Assembly: GCA_036490215.1 (NCBI GenBank) | Contig: DASXEH010000078.1 | Span: forward strand, 1-7,107 | Direction of reading: 5' to 3' | Source of the DNA: JASHSH01 sp036490215 | GTDB lineage: Bacteria; Pseudomonadota; Alphaproteobacteria; Rhodospirillales; Magnetospirillaceae | DNA: 7,107 nt | Shown here: in pieces, positions 1 through 5,638 of the stretch | Layout: each line of letters opens with the position of its first letter | Numbering within the stretch: position 1 is the stretch's first letter | Position numbers and translations under genes: made by a program | Notes under the pieces: generated by a model | The model's database searches: none | Seen by the model: only the letters and a program-made list of their open reading frames with translations | What the model was told of the DNA's origin: nothing

Positions 1-108
1 CGCCCGCTGCAATCCTGTTCGTCACAGGGGCCATCCGCCGGAAGGCCAGGGTTGTAAGCCGGAACAGGGCCGCTTGGCAACCCCTGAGGTTTGGCTCAAA
101 CTACAGCC

Positions 109-1092
109 ATGAACACCGTTGCCCAGACCGGGACATTGGGCTCCGAAACCCTGGAGTCCGCTAGTATCGAGGTGATTTCCCAGGCCGAGTCCATTTCCCC
201 GGTTTCCCCGACTTCGGTTTCCGTGGCCAATGTTCTGGAAATCGAACAGCCGCGGCACCAGCGTCTGGCGATGGTTTTCGCCTCGCCCCATAGCGGCCGG
301 GTTTATCCACAGGATTTCGTCGCCGCCTCGGTGCTTGATCCGATGGCGTTGCGCAAAAGCGAAGACGCCTTCGTCGACCAGCTCTTCGCTTCGGCCGCCG
401 CCCTGGGCGCGCCATTGCTGAAAGCGCTGTTCCCGCGCGCCCTGCTCGACCCCAATCGCGAGGCCTGGGAGATGGACCCGGCCATGTTCGATGGCCCCCT
501 GCCCGATTATGTCAATTCCACCAGTCCGCGGGTGGCCGCCGGGCTCGGCACCATCGCCAAGGTGGTTGCCTCGGGCGTCGAGATCTATCGCCAGAAGCTC
601 CCATTCGCCGAGGCGCGGCGCCGGGTGGAGCGGCTATACGAGCCCTATCACGCGGCCCTGGCCAATCTGGTGATCCGCACGCGCGACAAATTCGGCTATT
701 GCATCCTGGTCGACTGCCATTCGATGCCGTCGATGGGCGGTCCGGCGGATACCGATGGCGGCACGCCGCGGGTCGATTTCGTCCTCGGCGATTGCTTCGG
801 CAACAGTTGCGCACCGGCCGTGACCGCCGCCGTGGAGCGAACGCTGGAGAATCTGGGCTACCGCACCGTGCGCAACCTGCCCTATTCCGGCGGGCATACC
901 ACCCGGCACTACGGGAAACCCACCGACGGCATCCATGCAGTGCAGATCGAAATCAACCGGCGCATCTATATGGATGAATCCACCCATAAGAAGCGCTCGG
1001 GCTTCGCGCGGCTGCAAACTCATCTGGGCGAAGTGGTGGCCGCGCTGGCGTTGCTGTCCCCCGACAGTCTGCGGCCCGGATCGATGCGATGA
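109..1092 (+). CDS. N-formylglutamate amidohydrolase family protein (FGase)
   Basis: This is a cytosolic zinc-type hydrolase that by family releases formate from N-formyl-L-glutamate (last step of one histidine-degradation route) or acts on a similar N-acyl amino acid. With 327 residues from ATG 109, the visible family blocks are SPHSGR (59-64), DPNRE (114-118), VDCHSMPS (201-208), GGHTTRHYG (261-269) and QIEINR (279-284). The His and Glu residues in these blocks include the expected metal and substrate ligands. The first ~52 residues are Ser/Thr/Val/Pro-rich and precede the usual family start, so the true start is uncertain. TTG 91 has GAGGT directly against it, ATG 109 has no well-spaced ribosome site, and GTG 223 or ATG 271 would match the family core better. 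No hut genes are adjacent, so I do not call it hutG. Its stop overlaps the start of the next gene. Confidence 0.9.
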   Translation: MNTVAQTGTLGSETLESASIEVISQAESISPVSPTSVSVANVLEIEQPRHQRLAMVFASPHSGRVYPQDFVAASVLDPMALRKSEDAFVDQLFASAAALGAPLLKALFPRALLDPNREAWEMDPAMFDGPLPDYVNSTSPRVAAGLGTIAKVVASGVEIYRQKLPFAEARRRVERLYEPYHAALANLVIRTRDKFGYCILVDCHSMPSMGGPADTDGGTPRVDFVLGDCFGNSCAPAVTAAVERTLENLGYRTVRNLPYSGGHTTRHYGKPTDGIHAVQIEINRRIYMDESTHKKRSGFARLQTHLGEVVAALALLSPDSLRPGSMR

Positions 1093-1718
1093 AAGTTCGC
1101 GTGTCTTCTCGGTCCGCGCGGCAGGAACCCGCCGCGCCGGCCGCCGTCGCGGTGCGCGACGCCACCCACGACGACATCGAAACCATTCAGTCGATCTATG
1201 CGCATTATGTGCTGCGCACAACGGCCTCGTTCGAGGAGGTGCCGCCCAGTGCGACGCAGATACGGGCGCGTTTCGACGCCGTGCGCAGCCAGAACCTGCC
1301 CTATCTCGTGGCCGAGATCGAAGGCGAGGTGCTGGGCTATTGTTATGCCCATCCCTTCCGGCCGCGCTCGGCCTATCGCTACACCATCGAGAACTCGGTT
1401 TATGTGGCGCCGTTCGTCGTGCGTCAGGGCATCGGCGTGGCGCTGATGGCCGAGTTGATCAAGCGCTGCACCGCGCTCGACTACCGCCAGATGATTGCGG
1501 TGATCGGTGATTCGGCCAATCTGTCGTCGATCAATCTCCACCGGCGCATGGGCTTCCGCCAGGAAGGCGTGCTGCGCGGTGTGGGTCTGAAATTCGGGCG
1601 CTGGATGGACGTGGTGATCATGCACCGCTCCCTGGGCGACGCCAACGCCGCCCCGCCCCACGGCGACAATCCAGGGCCGATGTCGGGCGTTGGAAGCGCT
1701 TCCAACGACGGGGCATAG
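1089..1718 (+). CDS. GNAT family N-acetyltransferase, phosphinothricin/L-amino-acid acetyltransferase (PAT/MnaT) type
   Basis: This predicted cytosolic enzyme transfers acetyl from acetyl-CoA to the amino group of an amino acid or analogue. PAT/MnaT relatives use methionine derivatives (sulfone, sulfoximine) or phosphinothricin; the exact substrate here is unknown. The GNAT domain spans about residues 20-183 of 209. It opens with VRDAT and the SIYAHYV...ASFEE block typical of this subfamily. The acetyl-CoA loop is VVRQGIGVA (110-118, fitting Q-x-x-G-x-A) and motif B is SINLHRRMGF (147-156). The start ATG overlaps the previous stop as ATGA and has no strong ribosome site, so translation is probably coupled to the amidohydrolase. 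The last ~25 residues are a Gly/Pro/Ser/Asn-rich tail outside the domain, and its DNA contains a perfect palindrome. About 15 extra residues also precede the domain. Confidence 0.92.
   Translation: MKVRVSSRSARQEPAAPAAVAVRDATHDDIETIQSIYAHYVLRTTASFEEVPPSATQIRARFDAVRSQNLPYLVAEIEGEVLGYCYAHPFRPRSAYRYTIENSVYVAPFVVRQGIGVALMAELIKRCTALDYRQMIAVIGDSANLSSINLHRRMGFRQEGVLRGVGLKFGRWMDVVIMHRSLGDANAAPPHGDNPGPMSGVGSASNDGA
1688..1707. promoter_or_regulatory. Perfect 20-base palindrome resembling a LacI/GalR-family operator
   Basis: CGTTGGAAGCGCTTCCAACG equals its own reverse complement across all 20 bases. Its core TGGAAGCGCTTCCA has the central CG and flanking A/T pattern known for LacI/GalR-family operators of sugar-utilisation genes. 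It lies inside the last codons of the GNAT gene, 8 bases before the stop codon and about 320 bases upstream of the 2026 gene. As RNA it could also fold into an 8-bp stem with a GCGC loop, so it could instead take part in transcript ending or protection. No LacI-type regulator or sugar gene is present in the window. Confidence 0.45.
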
Positions 1719-1734
1719 CCTCCGCCTCTCCCAT

Positions 1735-1785
1735 AAACTTAGGCCACAAAAAGAAGGGGCCGGTGTTGCCACCGGCCCAAAGTTT
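1735..1785. terminator. Strong intrinsic-terminator-like hairpin, T-tract on the - strand
   Basis: A perfect 9-bp stem, GGGCCGGTG (1757-1765) with CACCGGCCC (1770-1778), closes a TTGC loop. An outer 6-bp match, AAACTT (1735-1740) with AAGTTT (1780-1785), could extend it across an internal loop. Read rightward it follows the GNAT stop by ~40 bases and is trailed only by AAAGTTT, a weak U-tract. Read leftward the stem is followed directly by CTTCTTTTTG, a good U-tract. It can plausibly end the amidohydrolase-GNAT transcript, but its best orientation is leftward, where I see no gene to terminate. Confidence 0.7.
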
Positions 1786-1838
1786 AGGGAGGAAACGTCC
1801 AAGAAAGACAACACTGACTGGTCGAAGACCGTCGAACA

Positions 1839-1875
1839 TGTTGCAGCAACAAAAGTAAACGTTTTCTGCTGCAGC
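1839..1875. promoter_or_regulatory. Pair of TGC/GCA palindromes, possible repressor sites
   Basis: TGTTGCAGCAACA (1839-1851) is a perfect odd palindrome. GCTGCAGC (1868-1875) is a perfect 8-base palindrome 16 bases further on, and another TGC/GCA-rich stretch (GCAATGCTGCTATGCA) lies near 1912-1927. Such TGC...GCA sites resemble those bound by PhaR-type polyhydroxyalkanoate repressors in alphaproteobacteria. That resemblance is inferred by eye and no PHA gene is in view. The position, ~150-190 bases upstream of the 2026 start, would suit regulation of that gene. Confidence 0.3.
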
Positions 1876-2010
1876 GCAAGAACAAAGACCCCTCACAGCG
1901 CTCAGGGATTCGCAATGCTGCTATGCACCAACAGGTTGCGCTAAGATGCGGAGCCAGTTACTTTATCTGTGCTCTGGGCGTCGCGAGCGCCGGGGACGGA
2001 GCAATAACTT

Positions 2011-2016
2011 AAGGAG
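2011..2016 (+). promoter_or_regulatory. Ribosome binding site of the 2026 gene
   Basis: AAGGAG ends 9 bases before ATG 2026. This is the clearest + strand ribosome site in the window and fixes the start of the small secreted protein. Confidence 0.75.
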
Positions 2017-2025
2017 TCCAAGCCC

Positions 2026-2361
2026 ATGACACGGTCCTTGTTCGCAGCCGCCGCGCTGGCGATCGCTTTTGGGCTTGCCGCTCCCGCTTTCGCCGACGAT
2101 GGCGCGCCGCCGATGCCACTGGTTCCGGGCACGCCGGGCAGCGACACGATCGTGATCCTGGTCTCGGACACGAATTTCGGCCCCGACATGGAAGACGCCA
2201 ATATCGCGGCGCGCTTCTACTGCACGACACGCGGCAAGCTGACCGCGATGGTCTCCAAGGAGCGTCCGCCGGAGATGCGTACGCAGGTGTACAATCAGTG
2301 GTCGGTGCTCACCTATCGCTGCATCTCGGCCGTCACGGGCGACGCCAGCGCGCCGAAGTAA
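2026..2361 (+). CDS. Small secreted protein of unknown function
   Basis: I do not recognise a named family. The 111-residue product begins with a clear Sec signal peptide: MTR, a hydrophobic Ala/Leu run, then APAFA before DD, so cleavage is likely after residue 23. The mature ~88 residues contain a Pro/Gly-rich start (GAPPMPLVPGTPG), a block with ARFYCTTRGKLTAMV (62-76) and LTYRC (95-99). Only two cysteines exist, C66 and C99, both in the mature part and well placed for one disulfide bond in the periplasm. There is no lipobox Cys and no other membrane segment. It has its own ribosome site and lies alone between the 1719-2025 gap and the convergent asmA-like gene, so it is probably monocistronic. 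Confidence 0.8.
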   Translation: MTRSLFAAAALAIAFGLAAPAFADDGAPPMPLVPGTPGSDTIVILVSDTNFGPDMEDANIAARFYCTTRGKLTAMVSKERPPEMRTQVYNQWSVLTYRCISAVTGDASAPK

Positions 2362-2375
2362 GCGCGCCGATCGGC
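2347..2375. repeat. Short direct repeat and palindrome at a convergent gene junction
   Basis: AGCGCGCCGA occurs at 2347-2356 and again at 2361-2370, separated by AGTA that includes part of the stop codon of the 2026 gene. The second copy merges into the palindrome GCCGATCGGC (2366-2375). The 37-base gap before the end of the asmA-like gene has no hairpin with a T-tract, so no standard intrinsic terminator is visible for either convergent gene. Confidence 0.4.
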
Positions 2376-2398
2376 CCCCTAGCCTCACGTCCCTAACC

Positions 2399-4447
2399 TC
2401 AGTTTCCGAACAGGGACTTCCCGAGTCCCTTAAGCGCGCCGCCAGCGCCATTGGCCGCACCGCCCGCCGCATTGCCGAGCCCCGCCGCACCGCTGCCGAC
2501 CAGCTTGGCCGCGTTGCCGACGTTCTGCGTGGCCATGCCGGCCAGATCGACATTCCAGCCGATATTGTCCCACGAGCCTTTGACATTGATCGGTACGGCC
2601 AAAGTGGAAACAACGCTGGCCGTCAGCTTGTAGTCGACGGTGCGCGACGGCAGCGGCACCGTGCCCTGGCCTGACGCCGAGAGCTGCGGCGCGCTGACCT
2701 TCAGGTCTTTGTTGGTCAGAATGCCGTTGGTGATGACATAGGTGCCACTAGCGGTGGAGATCTGCGTCTCACCGCCCTTGCCGCCGACCACCGACGTCGC
2801 CGCGTCCTTCACCAGCCCGACAAGATCGATACCCTTGATGACGCCGTTCTGCAGCGCCAGGGAGCCCTTACCGTTGAGCGCGCTCACCAGCTCCTTCTGA
2901 CTCTTGCCGTGACTGGTCAGCTGCGTGTCGACCACGATCTGGCCGGTGACGCGATCGTTATTGGCCAAGGCCTGCAGCAACGGCCCTGCCTGCACCTTGT
3001 TGATGCTGAGATTGGCATTGGTAGCCAAGGCCGCGGCCGTGGCGTCGACCTGCACGCGGCCCTTCACATCGCCCTGATAGAGCGCCATGTCGCTGAGATC
3101 GAGCGTCAGGCGGCCATTATCCAAAGTGATCTGTGCGGCCGTCTTGCCGATATCGAGCTTGCGATAGACGATCGCGTCGGCGGCAAGGCCGATATTGAGA
3201 TCGGCGGCCTTCAGACCCGAGGCGTCGATCGGCTCGTCGCTCCAACCCTGCGCCTGTTGCGTATTGCCGCCCGCATTGGTCTTCGCCGGCGCCGCCGTGT
3301 TCGACGCGGTGGAACCGCCACCGGCGCCCTTCTCCGCCGCCATGTAGTGGTTGAGATCAAGCTTATCGACCGCCAGCTTGCCCTTCAGCGACGGCCGCGC
3401 GCCGCCGGTATCGACGGTGAGATCGCCGGTGCCTTTGATCTGGTCGAGCGCGAGCTGCACGCCGCCAAGCCCGTATTTCGCGCCGTCCACCGTCACTTTG
3501 CCTTTGAGCGAGAACGGCCCCAGCCCATCGCCGGGCGCATCCAGCGGCTTGCCCGTCGACCACGCGACGAGATTGCGGATGGAGGGCACCGAGAGATCGA
3601 CATCGCCATTGCCCTTGGGCGTACCGGCCACCGACAGCATGCCGTTGAAGGCCAGCTTGATCGTGTCGGCCGAGAATTTCAGCCCGACCTGCGAGCCGGC
3701 TCCGGCATTCAGCAATTCGCGCGGGTTCTTGGCGTCGAGCGTCAACTGCACCGGCTTCTGATGCCAGGTGGCCGATCCGTCGAGGGCCAGCGGCGAATCC
3801 ATATTGGGCAGCGAGACCTTGAGATTGATCGCATCGGCGCCGTCGGTCTTGTTGGTCACGCCATCGTGATAGGCAACCTGGCCGTCGATGATGCGCACAT
3901 CGCCCAGCGCGATCTCGCCGATGCCCAGACCGCCGCCGCCCGAGGCCGGCTTCGTGCCCGCCGGCGCGGCTTCCTTGGCCACGCCCTTCTGCTGCTGCGC
4001 GGGGGTTGCCGTGCCGGCCGTCGCGACCTGGCCGAACTCCCAATTGCCGCGGCCGTTCTTGTCGGTCTGCAGATCGATCACGGGCTTCTCGAGCACGAAG
4101 CTCGAAATCTCGATATGCTTCGAGAGCAAGGGCAATAGGCGCAGGTGCAGATCGAGCTTGGCGAGCGAGGCCATCGGCTTGTCGCCGGCCCAGGACGCGT
4201 TGGAGAAGGTCACATCCTTGGCGGTGACCGCGAGCGACGGGAACACCGAGACCGACAGGCCGCCTTTGATATCGAGATCGCGGCCAGTGGCATCCTTCAC
4301 GGCGCTGACGATCTGCGCGCGCACGGTATCCACGGGCACCAGCATGGGCGCAGCCACCAGCAGCGCGATGATGATGACCACCACGCCGATGACGATACCG
4401 CCAATCCATTTGATCCAACCGCGGCCCGAGCTTTTATGTTTCGCCAT
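2399..4447 (-). CDS. AsmA family protein
   Basis: This is an inner-membrane-anchored, mainly periplasmic protein of the AsmA family. The family is linked to outer-membrane assembly and, in its large members, to lipid transport between membranes. The 682 residues start with a short basic tail and one membrane helix (~11-34), then the AsmA N-terminal region with VKDATGRDL and the FSNASWAG...LLPLLSKHIEISSFVLEKP blocks (48-122). Repeated beta-rich segments follow. Low-complexity linkers sit at ~141-172 and ~373-400. The C-terminal AsmA part includes GKGSLALQNGVIKGIDL (526-542), VPLPSRTVDYKL (597-608) and VKGSWDNIGWNVD (622-634), and ends in a Gly/Ala-rich tail (~641-676). GGGAG at 4455-4459 lies 7 bases before ATG 4447 and fixes the start. 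The length is mid-range for the family and the gene looks intact. The exact role of this paralogue cannot be read from sequence. Confidence 0.9.
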   Translation of the reverse strand: MAKHKSSGRGWIKWIGGIVIGVVVIIIALLVAAPMLVPVDTVRAQIVSAVKDATGRDLDIKGGLSVSVFPSLAVTAKDVTFSNASWAGDKPMASLAKLDLHLRLLPLLSKHIEISSFVLEKPVIDLQTDKNGRGNWEFGQVATAGTATPAQQQKGVAKEAAPAGTKPASGGGGLGIGEIALGDVRIIDGQVAYHDGVTNKTDGADAINLKVSLPNMDSPLALDGSATWHQKPVQLTLDAKNPRELLNAGAGSQVGLKFSADTIKLAFNGMLSVAGTPKGNGDVDLSVPSIRNLVAWSTGKPLDAPGDGLGPFSLKGKVTVDGAKYGLGGVQLALDQIKGTGDLTVDTGGARPSLKGKLAVDKLDLNHYMAAEKGAGGGSTASNTAAPAKTNAGGNTQQAQGWSDEPIDASGLKAADLNIGLAADAIVYRKLDIGKTAAQITLDNGRLTLDLSDMALYQGDVKGRVQVDATAAALATNANLSINKVQAGPLLQALANNDRVTGQIVVDTQLTSHGKSQKELVSALNGKGSLALQNGVIKGIDLVGLVKDAATSVVGGKGGETQISTASGTYVITNGILTNKDLKVSAPQLSASGQGTVPLPSRTVDYKLTASVVSTLAVPINVKGSWDNIGWNVDLAGMATQNVGNAAKLVGSGAAGLGNAAGGAANGAGGALKGLGKSLFGN

Positions 4448-4645
4448 TGGCGTTCTCCCGTTCCGGATGCGGCGGCAACTCTATCAGGGACGAAGCCCCT
4501 GGCGAAGTGACGGAATCCGGGCAATCGCTGGCGCGGCAAGAGTGCCGCGGGTACCCGTGTGAAGACGGCGAAAAACCCGCGCTGTCCAGTAACTAAACTG
4601 CGGCACCCGCCGAACAGTTAAGGACTCGGCTGGAGATCAATGCCC
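4448..4645. promoter_or_regulatory. Divergent control region between the asmA-like and DUF1223 genes, with hairpins
   Basis: Both flanking genes must be transcribed outward from this 198-base region. It contains CGCGGCA-AGAG-TGCCGCG (4532-4549), a perfect 7-bp stem with a 4-base loop. That overlaps the palindrome CGGGTACCCG (4548-4557), so the two foldings exclude each other. A weaker stem CAGGG/CCCTG lies at 4485-4501, and CAGT/ACTG arms flank AACTAA near 4588-4601. No convincing -35/-10 pair could be picked by eye on either strand. Confidence 0.4.
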
Positions 4646-5461
4646 ATGACTGAAGCTGTGACCGCGCTTGTCCCCCGCTTTCGCCGCGCCTACCCTGGCG
4701 CCATGGCTTGGATGACATCGTCGCGGCTTGCATTGGGCGCTGCTATCGCGATCGCGGCCCATATCGCCTGGGGTGGTACGGCACTGGCCGAGCAACGCCC
4801 GGCCGTGGTCGAGCTGTTCACCTCGCAGGGCTGCAGCGATTGCCCGCCCGCCGACGCGTTCCTGGGCGATCTCGCCCAACGCAAGGATGTGATCGCGCTT
4901 GCTTATCATATCGACTACTGGGACCGGCTCGGCTGGAAGGATGTGTTCTCCAGCCACGAGGCGACCCTGCGTCAATACGCCTATAGCCGCGCGATGAATC
5001 TCGACGGCGTCTATACGCCCGAGATGGTGATCGACGGTCAGATCGATGCCATCGGTTCGCGCCGCGATGAGGTCATGGCCAAGCTCAAAGCAACGCCGCA
5101 TGATGGCGTGCCGATCACGCTGACGCGCGAGGGCCACGACATCGTCATCCGCATCGGCATGAATAGCGCCGCACAGGTAACCAAGACCGCAGCCAGCGAC
5201 GCAAAAGCGGGCGATGTGGTGGTGGTGGCCTACAGCGATGCCGCCGAGACCCAAGTGCCGCGCGGCGAGAATGCCGGACAGACCTTGCGCGAGTTCAACA
5301 TCGTGCGCGGCTTCTGGAGCGTCGGCGCCTGGAACGGATCGGCACAGGAATTGCGCTTCGACGCCGGCAAACTGCCGCAAGGCGCCACGCGCCTCGCCGT
5401 GCTGGTCCAAGCTCCCGGCCCCGGCGCAATCCTCGGCGCAACGGCGCAGACTATTCCGTAA
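4646..5461 (+). CDS. DUF1223 domain-containing thioredoxin-like exported protein
   Basis: The product matches the DUF1223 family, exported proteins with a thioredoxin-like fold whose reaction is not established. From ATG 4646 it has 271 residues. A signal sequence with hydrophobic core LALGAAIAIAAHIAW ends at TALA before EQRP, so cleavage is likely after residue 48. The family signature ELFTSQGCSDCPPAD follows, with the CxxC pair at C63 and C66, then AYHIDYWDRLGW (~86-97), YTPEMVIDG (~123-131) and ENAGQTLREFNIVR near 208-221. The start is uncertain. GGAG at 4632-4635 suits ATG 4646 (10 bases) better than ATG 4640 (4 bases). ATG 4703 or 4712 would give a more normal signal peptide but lack a ribosome site. 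The 3' end overlaps the convergent small gene by 11 bases. Confidence 0.9.
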   Translation: MTEAVTALVPRFRRAYPGAMAWMTSSRLALGAAIAIAAHIAWGGTALAEQRPAVVELFTSQGCSDCPPADAFLGDLAQRKDVIALAYHIDYWDRLGWKDVFSSHEATLRQYAYSRAMNLDGVYTPEMVIDGQIDAIGSRRDEVMAKLKATPHDGVPITLTREGHDIVIRIGMNSAAQVTKTAASDAKAGDVVVVAYSDAAETQVPRGENAGQTLREFNIVRGFWSVGAWNGSAQELRFDAGKLPQGATRLAVLVQAPGPGAILGATAQTIP

Positions 5462-5618
5462 TTTTGACTGTCGGCATTTGTGCGTGGTGGTCCTCGACCG
5501 CCTTCAGCATGCGGTCATAGGTGAGCATCACCTGCTCCACGGTGGGGATCGAGTTCTCGCGCCGGCACATGGTGGTGAGGATCGCCGCGATCAGTTTGTT
5601 GAGGTCGCCATTGTCCAT
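5451..5618 (-). CDS. Small 55-residue protein downstream of anmK, unknown function
   Basis: The reading frame MDNGDLNKLIAAILTTMC... gives a 55-residue, soluble, mostly helical protein with one Cys (C18) and no signal or membrane segment. I do not recognise a family. Support for it being real: GGGAGAG (5625-5631 on the - strand) lies 6 bases before ATG 5618, the gene begins 20 bases after the anmK stop, and the sequence has normal protein-like composition. It is probably the second gene of an anmK operon. The same frame stays open upstream through anmK to about 6143, which could hide the gene inside a longer spurious ORF. Its last 11 bases overlap the end of the convergent DUF1223 gene. Confidence 0.75.
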   Translation of the reverse strand: MDNGDLNKLIAAILTTMCRRENSIPTVEQVMLTYDRMLKAVEDHHAQMPTVKITE

Positions 5619-5624
5619 CTCGAT

Positions 5625-5631
5625 CTCTCCC
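5625..5631 (-). promoter_or_regulatory. Ribosome binding site of the 55-residue gene
   Basis: On the - strand GGGAGAG sits in the 20-base gap after the anmK stop and ends 6 bases before ATG 5618. It decides the start of the small gene against the longer open frame running through anmK. Confidence 0.7.
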
Positions 5632-5638
5632 TGATCGC

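Larger units (their letters stand above)
1719..2025. other. Intergenic region without a supported gene
   Basis: This 307-base gap is visibly richer in A/T than its flanks. It holds the 1735-1785 hairpin, a strong ribosome-site-like GGGAGGAAAC at 1787-1796 with no start codon at a usable distance, and TGC/GCA palindromes at 1839-1851 and 1868-1875. The 5' leader of the 2026 gene follows. An open frame crosses the gap (1690-1944), but it begins inside the GNAT gene out of frame, runs through the hairpin and resembles no family I know, so I do not call it. I find no convincing -35/-10 pair for the 2026 gene. Confidence 0.6.

Noticed and set aside
1..108. Possible end of an upstream gene at the left edge
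   Set aside because: All three forward frames are open for a short distance but give no recognisable protein tail, so no partial gene is called.
1020..1814. 264-residue - strand frame opposite the GNAT gene
   Set aside because: It is antisense to a gene with clear GNAT motifs, its His/Arg-rich composition is shadow-like, and it crosses the hairpin.
1690..1944. 84-residue + strand frame across the 1719-2025 gap
   Set aside because: It begins inside the GNAT gene out of frame, passes through the terminator hairpin, has no ribosome site and resembles no family.
2909..4138. 409-residue + strand open frame, Arg/His/Ala-rich, antisense to the AsmA-family gene
   Set aside because: It is a codon-bias shadow of a real GC-rich gene: low-complexity composition, no recognisable domain, no ribosome site. 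The opposite strand carries clear AsmA motifs.
4637..5410. 257-residue - strand frame opposite the DUF1223 gene
   Set aside because: It is a shadow of the DUF1223 coding strand, which carries the ELFTSQGCSDCPPAD signature and a signal peptide.
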